16,519 nucleotides of DNA from Candidatus Woesearchaeota archaeon (GTDB lineage Archaea; Nanobdellota; Nanobdellia; SCGC-AAA011-G17; GW2011-AR20), in the NCBI GenBank assembly GCA_018302915.1, contig JAGVZB010000008.1, forward strand, positions 1 to 16,519, written 5' to 3'. The notes under the pieces were generated by a model. The model was not told the DNA's origin, ran no database searches, and saw only the letters and a list, made by a program, of their open reading frames with translations. The position numbers and the translations under genes were made by a program. This document shows, in pieces, positions 6,371-11,780 of this stretch; positions within the stretch are counted from its first letter, which is position 1; every line of letters begins with the position of its first letter.

Positions 6371-6376
6371 TTTAAA
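6371..6376 (-). promoter_or_regulatory. TATA box of membrane protein gene
   Basis: TTTAAA is centred 24.5 bases upstream of the ATG at 6349. It lies only about 30 bases after the alba stop codon. Confidence 0.5.
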
Positions 6377-6385
6377 AGCCTTATT

Positions 6386-6403
6386 ATAAAAAAGAAAAAG
6401 AAA
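6386..6403 (-). terminator. T-rich terminator after alba
   Basis: Directly after the alba stop, the minus strand reads TTTCTTTTTCTTTTTTATAA. This is an archaeal-type oligo(T) termination tract without an evident hairpin, and the promoter of the next gene follows it. Confidence 0.5.
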
Positions 6404-6724
6404 TTATCTCTTTCCAAGCAAGATTTCTATTGTAGACACTCTTACCTGCCTTCCTTCCTTGTTTTCAAATTCTTCCGAGTTAACTTTTATGTCTTTTATG
6501 TTCACTGTCCCTTCCAGAAATCTCTTTGCTGCAACTTCTGCAACATCCACTGCTCTTGCTATGAATTTTCCTCTGGCTTTTATAAATACCTCACTTGCTC
6601 CCTGCGTAGTGAACTGCATAACAACACCGGTAACATAGTTCATAAAAGGTTTGTTGCCAATAAATACTACGTTGTCATTTGCATCTCTAGGAGCTCTTTT
6701 CTTTTCATAGTTTTCGTTTTCCAT
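6404..6724 (-). CDS. albA: Alba DNA/RNA-binding chromatin protein
   Basis: A 106-residue Alba-family protein that binds double-stranded DNA and RNA as a dimer. The core is NVVFIGNKPFMNYVTGVVMQF, then EVFIKARGKFIARAVDVAEVAAKRF, and a C-terminal strand VRVSTIEILLGKR. Residues of the family's nucleic-acid binding surface (GNKPFMNYV) are intact. The start was set at the ATG at 6724, not the in-frame TTG nine bases earlier: an AGGAG lies nine bases before this ATG and would abut the TTG with no spacing. The gene is 15 bases behind rps17e, with no TATA element between, so it is the second gene of that operon. Confidence 0.95.
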   Translation of the reverse strand: MENENYEKKRAPRDANDNVVFIGNKPFMNYVTGVVMQFTTQGASEVFIKARGKFIARAVDVAEVAAKRFLEGTVNIKDIKVNSEEFENKEGRQVRVSTIEILLGKR

Positions 6725-6739
6725 TTTTATCAACTCCTG

Positions 6740-6934
6740 TTATTTTTTGCTTTCCTTTTTTACTGTCTGAGTAATATAACCTGCAATGACATTCCTTAAT
6801 TTTTTAGAATTTAATTCTGCAACTTCATCAAGGGATTTCTTGTTATTATTGAAATCATTCGTGAATTTATCCCTGTATTTCCTGTAAATCTTTATTCCAT
6901 TTGTTTTCACAAAAGTTGTCCTTATTCTTCCCAT
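6740..6934 (-). CDS. rps17e: ribosomal protein eS17
   Basis: A 64-residue small-subunit protein of archaeal/eukaryotic type. It begins MGRIRTTFVK and has the family landmarks YRDKFTNDFNNNKKSLDEV and KLRNVIAGYITQ. The length is normal for archaea. The TTTAAA at 6959-6964, centred about 27 bases before the ATG, is the promoter of the rps17e-alba operon. It overlaps the stop region of the upstream winged-helix gene. Confidence 0.96.
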   Translation of the reverse strand: MGRIRTTFVKTNGIKIYRKYRDKFTNDFNNNKKSLDEVAELNSKKLRNVIAGYITQTVKKESKK

Positions 6935-6955
6935 AATCCTAATGCTAAGTGCACC

Positions 6956-7954
6956 CTATTTAAACTTTTCGAAGACTAAAAAGTTATTTTCAATATATTT
7001 CTGGGCTTTTTTTGTCAAATCTCCCGTTGATACAAAATACAATGGAAGAGTTTTTGATTCATTGTGGGCTGTTATCAAATCAGAGTCTGATATCTTTTTC
7101 TTATCCTTGAATTTTATGAATAATTTGATTGAACCAATATCAGAAGACATATCCCCCACAAGGGATATCTCTTTTTTGTCCATCAATTTTTTTTCAGATA
7201 TTGTGATGTTCTTCTGATCAAGGAACCCTATCAATTTTTCCATGTAAGGCTGGCTTAACAGCTGCTGCTTTTCCTTTGTCTTTGCTTCTTCTGGTTTCTC
7301 TGCCACTCTTGCTACAACGGGCCTTTCTTTCTTCCTGAATTGCTCCTTTTTTACTTCTGACTTTATTCCTGTTATTCTTTCCACAGTTTCATCAACTTTT
7401 TCCAGGTCATGCTCTGTCGCCTTCAACCCCGGAACTATTTTCTTTTCAAATGAATCAAGCGGTTTCTCCTTTATTTTTTCCTCCTGAACATCCTCTTTTT
7501 TCTCCTCAATGCCCAGATATTTTTTTATCAAGGATTCCGCCTCCTGATCAGATGTTAAATACCATTTCCAGAATATATCCCCATCATGCAGAGTAAGCAT
7601 GACTGCAAAGTCCTTCAACTCACGAAGAGCAACCCTCTGCCATGGCTCAAGCTCCTTGTCTCTCAATATTACATTCTTCCTCAGCAAGTCATGGACTTTT
7701 TTGTACACATCCTTCAGGTAAGAATAAAGAACCTGCGACAGTTTGTATTCCTGCCCTGGAAGATAATATACCGGGGAACCACCTATCTTTGCAGTGCTTA
7801 TCATAAGCTTCTTATTGCTTATGAGCTCTGAAAGAACAGCTCCAGTGAATATCATATTTTCATTAATCTGCTTTGATACATGAACAGGGATTGAAGGGCC
7901 ATTTCTCTGTATAATGGATATAACCTTAGATTTCAGTTCCGGAACATTTGGCAT
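6956..7954 (-). CDS. winged-helix protein with C-terminal nuclease-fold-like domain
   Basis: A 332-residue protein in three parts. Residues 1-66 form a winged helix (ELKSKVISIIQRNGPSIPVHVSKQI, then a wing ending GGSPVYYLPGQE). Residues about 70-145 are helical with a tryptophan cluster (IFWKWYL). A long charged linker (about 150-235) leads to residues 237-332, which have the alternating pattern of a restriction-endonuclease-like fold (SIKLFIKFKDKKKISDSDLITAH, then LPLYFVSTGDLTKKAQKYI). The usual PD-(D/E)xK active-site triplet is not evident, so this domain may be inactive. A DNA-binding or repair-associated role is inference. A TATA element at about 7974-7983, 25 bases upstream, supports the start. 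Confidence 0.75.
   Translation of the reverse strand: MPNVPELKSKVISIIQRNGPSIPVHVSKQINENMIFTGAVLSELISNKKLMISTAKIGGSPVYYLPGQEYKLSQVLYSYLKDVYKKVHDLLRKNVILRDKELEPWQRVALRELKDFAVMLTLHDGDIFWKWYLTSDQEAESLIKKYLGIEEKKEDVQEEKIKEKPLDSFEKKIVPGLKATEHDLEKVDETVERITGIKSEVKKEQFRKKERPVVARVAEKPEEAKTKEKQQLLSQPYMEKLIGFLDQKNITISEKKLMDKKEISLVGDMSSDIGSIKLFIKFKDKKKISDSDLITAHNESKTLPLYFVSTGDLTKKAQKYIENNFLVFEKFK
6957..6966 (-). promoter_or_regulatory. TATA box of rps17e-alba operon
   Basis: The TTTAAA core at 6959-6964 lies across the end of the upstream gene and is centred 27.5 bases from the rps17e ATG. Confidence 0.5.
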
Positions 7955-7973
7955 AATCCTTTAGAAATAATTA

Positions 7974-7983
7974 GATATAAAAG
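7974..7983 (-). promoter_or_regulatory. TATA box of winged-helix protein gene
   Basis: The minus-strand CTTTTATATC is centred about 25 bases before the ATG at 7954. Confidence 0.5.
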
Positions 7984-8026
7984 TATTATTGTGTTTTAGT
8001 TACAGTCCCAATCATAAAAATAGAAA

Positions 8027-8056
8027 TGTTTATATAGTTGTTATAACTAATTATAA
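8027..8056 (+). promoter_or_regulatory. toxin-antitoxin promoter with inverted repeat (candidate operator)
   Basis: The TATA element GTTTATATAG (8027-8036) is followed by TAGTT-N5-AACTA (8035-8049) and two TTATAA copies (8041-8046, 8051-8056), the last just before the expected transcript start. Palindromes between TATA and start are where a DNA-binding antitoxin would autorepress. The TATA-to-ATG distance is about 34 bases, so a short leader is expected. Confidence 0.45.
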
Positions 8057-8066
8057 TGGATGTATA

Positions 8067-8291
8067 ATGAATCAAACAACAATTCAAGTTAATAAATCTC
8101 TTATTAATTCATTAAAAGAGATAAAGGAACATCCTAGACAAACTTATAATGAAATTATAGAGCATATGATTTATGTATTTAAAAATATAAAAAAGAAAAA
8201 TCAGTATGATGAATTTCTCCATAAAATTCAAAAGACTAAAATGAAGGAATTATGGAACAACAAAGAAGATGATGTATGGGAAAATGCTTAA
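8067..8291 (+). CDS. antitoxin of a MazEF/PemIK-like module
   Basis: A 74-residue protein. The N-terminal part (TTIQVNKSLINSLKEIKEHPRQTYNEIIEHMI) has the strand-then-helices pattern of VapB/ribbon-helix-helix-type archaeal antitoxins. The tail (KELWNNKEDDVWENA) is acidic and tryptophan-bearing, like segments that plug a MazF active site. The start was set at the ATG at 8067 because the upstream extension of the frame has no family features and runs back through the promoter. It overlaps the toxin gene, so the pair is co-translated. Codons are strongly A/T-ended, as expected for a mobile module. Confidence 0.85.
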   Translation: MNQTTIQVNKSLINSLKEIKEHPRQTYNEIIEHMIYVFKNIKKKNQYDEFLHKIQKTKMKELWNNKEDDVWENA

Positions 8292-8598
8292 ACCAGGAGA
8301 TATTATCTTAACAAATGTGCAATTCACTGATACCTTTGAAATTAAAAAAAGACCAGCTTTAGTTCTGTTTGAAGAATATGACAATGTAGTTGTAGCAGGA
8401 ATAACCAGCAATACCGAGATGAAAGGTATAAAGATAACCAAAAATGAAGGGGCTATAAAAGATAGTGTTATAAAACTGAATTATATTTTTACCATTTCTA
8501 AAATGATGATAGAAAAAAATCTATTCTCTTTATCAAAAGAAAAAAGAATAATTGTTTTTGAAGAATTAATCAAAAAATTGAATAATTTAAAGAAATAA
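8269..8598 (+). CDS. mazF: MazF/PemK-family endoribonuclease toxin
   Basis: A protein of up to 109 residues. The hallmark N-terminus KPGDIILTNVQFTDTFEIKKRPALVLFEEYDNVVVAGITS contains the KRPALVL strand whose arginine is catalytic in MazF. Later segments (IKLNYIFTISKMMIEKNLFSL) match the family's final strand and helix. MazF toxins cut mRNA at short sequences. Two further in-frame ATGs exist (8272, 8284); MLKPGDII from 8284 is the more typical start and would overlap the antitoxin by only eight bases. It ends one base before the convergent endA stop. Confidence 0.9.
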   Translation: MMYGKMLKPGDIILTNVQFTDTFEIKKRPALVLFEEYDNVVVAGITSNTEMKGIKITKNEGAIKDSVIKLNYIFTISKMMIEKNLFSLSKEKRIIVFEELIKKLNNLKK

Positions 8599-8599
8599 C

Positions 8600-9130
8600 T
8601 TAAGGTTTAGTCCATTTAATCTCATAATAAGTAACATCATTCTCCGAGTCAACTATTCCAACCAATAAATTTTTTCTTGTTGAATGGGCAACCCTGTTCA
8701 TTGCACTGAATGTGTACCATGTAAACCCCTTTGATTCTGCAACTGGGAATAATATCCACTTAGCATGGTCATCTCCCGGTTTTATCCCCCTGTCATAAAC
8801 CCTGAAGTCAGCCCCGAATTTTAATGCTGTTTTAACTATATAACCACGATTTCTCATATCCCTGAAAACAATATATTTTGTCCAGAAATCCTTTTCAAGA
8901 TTTATTGCTCTTTTTATGAAATCATCCTGCTTTACTGCTTTTTTATCCTCCTTGATTATAAGCTTGCCTTTTTCAACAAGATAAAGAGCCTCAACAAGAG
9001 AATACTGCAGCTTGTTATCCTTCAACTCACCAAACCTTGACTTGTCATACAATTCATTAGCCTGAGATTTATTTTCTGCAATCACAATTCTTCCAAGAAA
9101 ATATGCACTTATCTTTCTAATTCCTGCCAT
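8600..9130 (-). CDS. endA: tRNA-splicing endonuclease
   Basis: A 176-residue enzyme of the short archaeal type that works as a homotetramer on bulge-helix-bulge introns in tRNA and rRNA. The N-terminal domain spans about residues 1-80. The catalytic domain carries FRVYDRG (Y112), GDDHAKW (H122) and HSTRKNLLVGIV (K153). The Tyr-His-Lys spacing equals that of the Methanocaldococcus jannaschii enzyme (Y115, H125, K156). Neither tRNA in this window has an intron. It shares a 48-base promoter region with rnz, another tRNA-processing gene, and appears leaderless. Confidence 0.96.
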   Translation of the reverse strand: MAGIRKISAYFLGRIVIAENKSQANELYDKSRFGELKDNKLQYSLVEALYLVEKGKLIIKEDKKAVKQDDFIKRAINLEKDFWTKYIVFRDMRNRGYIVKTALKFGADFRVYDRGIKPGDDHAKWILFPVAESKGFTWYTFSAMNRVAHSTRKNLLVGIVDSENDVTYYEIKWTKP

Positions 9131-9140
9131 GATTAGGATA

Positions 9141-9168
9141 AAGAAAAGTTATTTAAAACACTTTTGGT
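9141..9168. promoter_or_regulatory. bidirectional promoter of endA and rnz
   Basis: One TTTAAA (9152-9157) lies exactly midway between the two ATGs, 24.5 bases from each. Reading outward, TTATTTAAAA serves rnz and TTTTAAATAA serves endA. Each has an A-rich BRE-like stretch on its far side (AGAAAAG and CCAAAAG). Both mRNAs would be leaderless. Confidence 0.65.
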
Positions 9169-9178
9169 TCTATATCTC

Positions 9179-10063
9179 ATGGAAATAATATTTTTGGGAA
9201 CATCAGGAATGCACCCAACAAAAGAAAGGAATCTATTCAGCGTTTTATTCAGATATAAATCAGAGAATATTTTAATTGACTGCGGTGAAGGAACCCAAAG
9301 ACAATTAAGGATGATTAATATTCCCAGCACAAAGACAAACAAAATTCTCCTGACTCACCTGCATGGAGACCATATAAATGGACTGCCGGGACTACTGCAA
9401 AATTTACAGGCTAACCAATATTCCAAGGATCTAGAGATTTACGGCCCTGTTGGCTTGAAGAAATTAATGTATCATATTTTTGAAATTGCCGGCTTAAGAA
9501 TGAGGGTTAAAATTAATGAGATAAAATCCGGAATTGTTTACAAGAGCAAGGATTTTTATGTTGAAGCCAAGGAGTTACAGCATTCATCCAAGGTTTATGG
9601 CTATAGCTTTACTGAACATGACAAAAGAAAAATTAACATGAATTATCTAAAAAAATTCAACCTAAAAAGGCATGTCCTTCTCGGAAACCTGCAGAAAGGG
9701 AAAGATGTCGTTTATAATGGCAAAAAGATAAAAGCCAAGGATGCAACTACTTTAGTTAAGGGCAGGAAATTAAGCTTGATTACAGACACTGTTTATTGTG
9801 ACAACTGCATTAAACTAGCAAAAGATTCTGATCTGCTTGTATGTGAATGCACATTCAGTAAAGAATTAAAGGACAAAGCCAAGGCATTCAAGCATCTTAC
9901 TTCCGAGGATGCAGCAAACATTGCAAAGAAAAGCAAGAGCAAGAAATTAATATTAACCCATTTTTCACAGAGATATAAGGATACTGAAAGATTGGTAAAA
10001 GAAGCAAAAAAGATTTTCAAGAATACAGTTGACGCAAAGGATTTTATGAAAGCTGAGGTGTAA
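9179..10063 (+). CDS. rnz: ribonuclease Z (tRNA 3' processing)
   Basis: A 294-residue metallo-beta-lactamase-fold enzyme that removes 3' trailers from pre-tRNAs. Both tRNAs here lack an encoded CCA, so its product would need CCA addition. The motifs are EIIFLGTSGMHPTKERN at the start, THLHGDHINGLPGL with metal ligands H60, H62, D64 and H65, then H135, D203 (ITDT), H239 (KHLTSEDAA) and H261 (THFSQRY). This ligand spacing matches short-form RNase Z. The start is the ATG at 9179; the longer frame would begin at a TTG inside the promoter. Confidence 0.96.
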   Translation: MEIIFLGTSGMHPTKERNLFSVLFRYKSENILIDCGEGTQRQLRMINIPSTKTNKILLTHLHGDHINGLPGLLQNLQANQYSKDLEIYGPVGLKKLMYHIFEIAGLRMRVKINEIKSGIVYKSKDFYVEAKELQHSSKVYGYSFTEHDKRKINMNYLKKFNLKRHVLLGNLQKGKDVVYNGKKIKAKDATTLVKGRKLSLITDTVYCDNCIKLAKDSDLLVCECTFSKELKDKAKAFKHLTSEDAANIAKKSKSKKLILTHFSQRYKDTERLVKEAKKIFKNTVDAKDFMKAEV

Positions 10064-10076
10064 AAATAAAAAAATG

Positions 10077-10121
10077 TTTAGTTTTGTTTACATAATTATC
10101 CTAACTAAATTTTCTTTTTCT
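10077..10121. terminator. bidirectional terminator between rnz and tfb
   Basis: TTTAGTT (10077-10083) and AACTAAA (10103-10109) form a 7-bp stem with a 19-base loop. The plus strand continues with TTTTCTTTTTCT, and the minus strand continues past the stem with CATTTTTTTATTTTTA. Each convergent gene therefore meets a T-tract after the stem. Confidence 0.5.
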
Positions 10122-10127
10122 AATCAC

Positions 10128-11057
10128 CTACTTTTCAATGGCTTCTTCCAACTTCTTCTTGATTTCCTTGCTTAACTTTAATTCTCTTAACAATTCCTTG
10201 TACCTGTTCCTTATTGTAACTTCAGTAACACCTGCCACATCCGCAACTTCCCTTTGCGTTCTTTTCTCATTGTTAATCAAAGTAGCTACGTACAATGAAG
10301 CTGCTGCAATTCCTGTTGGACCTCTCCCGGATGTTAATTCTGCTTTTTGTGCTTTTTCAAGAATTTCAACCGCTCTTGTCTGTGTTTCAGGGCTTAATTT
10401 CAATGAAGCCACAAATCTTGGAATATAATCAACTGGGTTACTTGGCAATATCCTTATACCAAGCTCTCTTGTAATAAATCTATAAGTTCTTCCTATCTCT
10501 TTCTTGTCAATGCCAGAAGCTTCAGAAATTTCATCAAGTGTCCTTGGAACTTCATGACGCCTGCATGATGCATATAATGCCCCTGCAACAACTGATTCCA
10601 TTGATCTTCCCCTAACCAATCCTCTCTGGACAGCCATTGTGTATATCCTTGCTGCTTCCTCTTCAACTGCAGGAGGCAATTTCAAGAATGAAGAAACCCT
10701 TTTTAATTCAGCCAAGGCTAATTTCAGATTTCTTTCGATAGCTGTAGAAACCCTGTGATGCCATTTCCTTAACCTGAAATACTTGTTTCTTTCTTTTGAT
10801 TGTAACTGATAAACATCACTCATTCCACCCATGTCCGTTCCCAAACCACGGTCGAATTTTGTATAAGTCATGGGAGCACCAGTTCTTCTCCTTTTTTCTC
10901 CCTGCTCACTGTCAAATTCCCTCCACTCCTGCGAGAAATCAATCATTCTTTCTTCAATTACAAAGCCACAATCCTTGCAGATAATCTCCCCTTTATCTTT
11001 GTTAACAATAAGATTAATAGAACCGCATTCAGGGCACTTTTTTATGTATTTTGACAT
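10128..11057 (-). CDS. tfb: transcription initiation factor B (TFB)
   Basis: A 309-residue homologue of TFIIB that bridges TBP at the TATA box and RNA polymerase. The N-terminal zinc ribbon has CPECGS (C8, C11) and CKDCG (C27, C30). A B-reader/linker at about 40-95 contains QEWREFD and the RRRTGAPMTYTKFDRGLGT stretch. Two cyclin folds follow at about 108-195 and 203-295, the second with GRGPTGIAAASLYVA and a helix-turn-helix (TQREVADVAGVTEVTIRNRYKEL) that reads the BRE. The ATG at 11057 is preceded by AGGGGGG, while the longer frame starts at a TTG upstream of that site, so the shorter start is preferred. Confidence 0.97.
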   Translation of the reverse strand: MSKYIKKCPECGSINLIVNKDKGEIICKDCGFVIEERMIDFSQEWREFDSEQGEKRRRTGAPMTYTKFDRGLGTDMGGMSDVYQLQSKERNKYFRLRKWHHRVSTAIERNLKLALAELKRVSSFLKLPPAVEEEAARIYTMAVQRGLVRGRSMESVVAGALYASCRRHEVPRTLDEISEASGIDKKEIGRTYRFITRELGIRILPSNPVDYIPRFVASLKLSPETQTRAVEILEKAQKAELTSGRGPTGIAAASLYVATLINNEKRTQREVADVAGVTEVTIRNRYKELLRELKLSKEIKKKLEEAIEK

Positions 11058-11060
11058 TTT

Positions 11061-11067
11061 ACCCCCC
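11061..11067 (-). promoter_or_regulatory. Shine-Dalgarno site of tfb
   Basis: AGGGGGG on the minus strand lies four bases before the ATG. It decides the start in favour of 11057. Confidence 0.6.
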
Positions 11068-11091
11068 TGTGATAGAGTCAATAACTCTGAT

Positions 11092-11102
11092 AAATTTAAA
11101 TA
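11092..11102 (-). promoter_or_regulatory. probable TATA box of tfb
   Basis: The minus-strand TATTTAAATTT would place the transcript start near 11071 and give a leader of roughly 14 bases holding the Shine-Dalgarno site. Another TATA-like stretch (TTATATA, near 11121) lies further upstream. Confidence 0.4.
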
Positions 11103-11180
11103 TGTTTGTTATATGTTGTATATAAAGCTTTTGGTTAAAATATAGATTTTCTTAAAATTTATAAACAGAACCTAAACTTC

Positions 11181-11729
11181 CTATGGAATTGATTTGAAGT
11201 ATTTTACAATACTATTAAAGTTCTTTTCTGTCTGATTACCCTTATATCCCTTTAATAATTTTATCAATTTCTTTTTATTGATATTATATTTAACTATCAT
11301 CTGAACCTTTCTTGACATCAAGAACTGACAGAACTGAGTGACATTCTTGGGTTTTTCTGATGAATAAGCCCTTTCAAAATCTATCAATACAGGTTTTTTA
11401 TTCCTTATTATTATGTGCTTATGTGGATTGTGCATTTCAAGCTTGTTTACCTTTAACTTATCCATCACCCTGCACTGCTTAAGAACATCAATAATTATTC
11501 TTTCAGGATTATTCAATTTAAAATAGTTCAGGATAAAATCACCCTCTATAAATTTATACTTGAAATAATTTTTCTTCACTTCAATAAGTTTTGGACCAAT
11601 CCCATGCCTGTTTAGTATTCTCAACCAAGATGATTCATTTTTCACCCTTTCAGGGAGAGATTTTTTAATAGCTATTCCTTTTTCAACATATATTTTCCCT
11701 CTTTTTCCCTTTGTTAAGTACCTAAACAT
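11181..11729 (-). CDS. predicted archaeal serine/threonine kinase (COG2112-like)
   Basis: A 182-residue, compact kinase-fold protein. It has a glycine-poor loop (LTKGKRGKIYV) followed by AIKK (K22/K23 as the ATP lysine), an E32 that could be the alpha-C glutamate, and a hinge-like KYKFIEGDFI. The catalytic-loop equivalent is KLEMHNPHKHIII (97-108), and VLIDFERAY (114-122) replaces DFG with DFE. The DFER motif and the following NVTQF match small archaeal kinases of the COG2112 type. The loop aspartate of the HRD motif is not evident, so either the mechanism is atypical or activity is reduced. It shares a 51-base promoter region with the divergent toroid protein. Confidence 0.75.
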   Translation of the reverse strand: MFRYLTKGKRGKIYVEKGIAIKKSLPERVKNESSWLRILNRHGIGPKLIEVKKNYFKYKFIEGDFILNYFKLNNPERIIIDVLKQCRVMDKLKVNKLEMHNPHKHIIIRNKKPVLIDFERAYSSEKPKNVTQFCQFLMSRKVQMIVKYNINKKKLIKLLKGYKGNQTEKNFNSIVKYFKSIP

Positions 11730-11742
11730 AAATATCCAAGAA

Positions 11743-11766
11743 CCAAAAGGATTTTAAATAATTTAC
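11743..11766. promoter_or_regulatory. bidirectional promoter of kinase and toroid protein
   Basis: TTTAAA at 11753-11758 is centred 25.5 bases before the plus-strand ATG (11781) and 26.5 bases from the minus-strand ATG (11729). An A-rich CCAAAAGGA flanks it on one side. It has the same design as the endA/rnz promoter. Confidence 0.6.
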
Positions 11767-11780
11767 CTATCTAATTTATT

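Noticed and set aside
6725..6733. TTG start for alba adding three residues
   Set aside because: The AGGAG would abut this codon with no spacing, while it is nine bases from the following ATG.
6125..6799. Long plus-strand open frame (over 220 codons)
   Set aside because: It spans the 5' part of the membrane-protein gene, all of alba and part of rps17e on the other strand. Its Asn/Lys/Phe/Cys-rich translation is an antisense artefact of AT-rich coding sequence.
7989..8066. 26-residue N-terminal extension of the antitoxin
   Set aside because: It runs through the TATA element and palindromes and has no antitoxin-family features; the ATG at 8067 fits.
11058..11081. TTG start for tfb adding eight residues
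   Set aside because: It would translate through the AGGGGGG site; TFB proteins normally begin just before the zinc ribbon.
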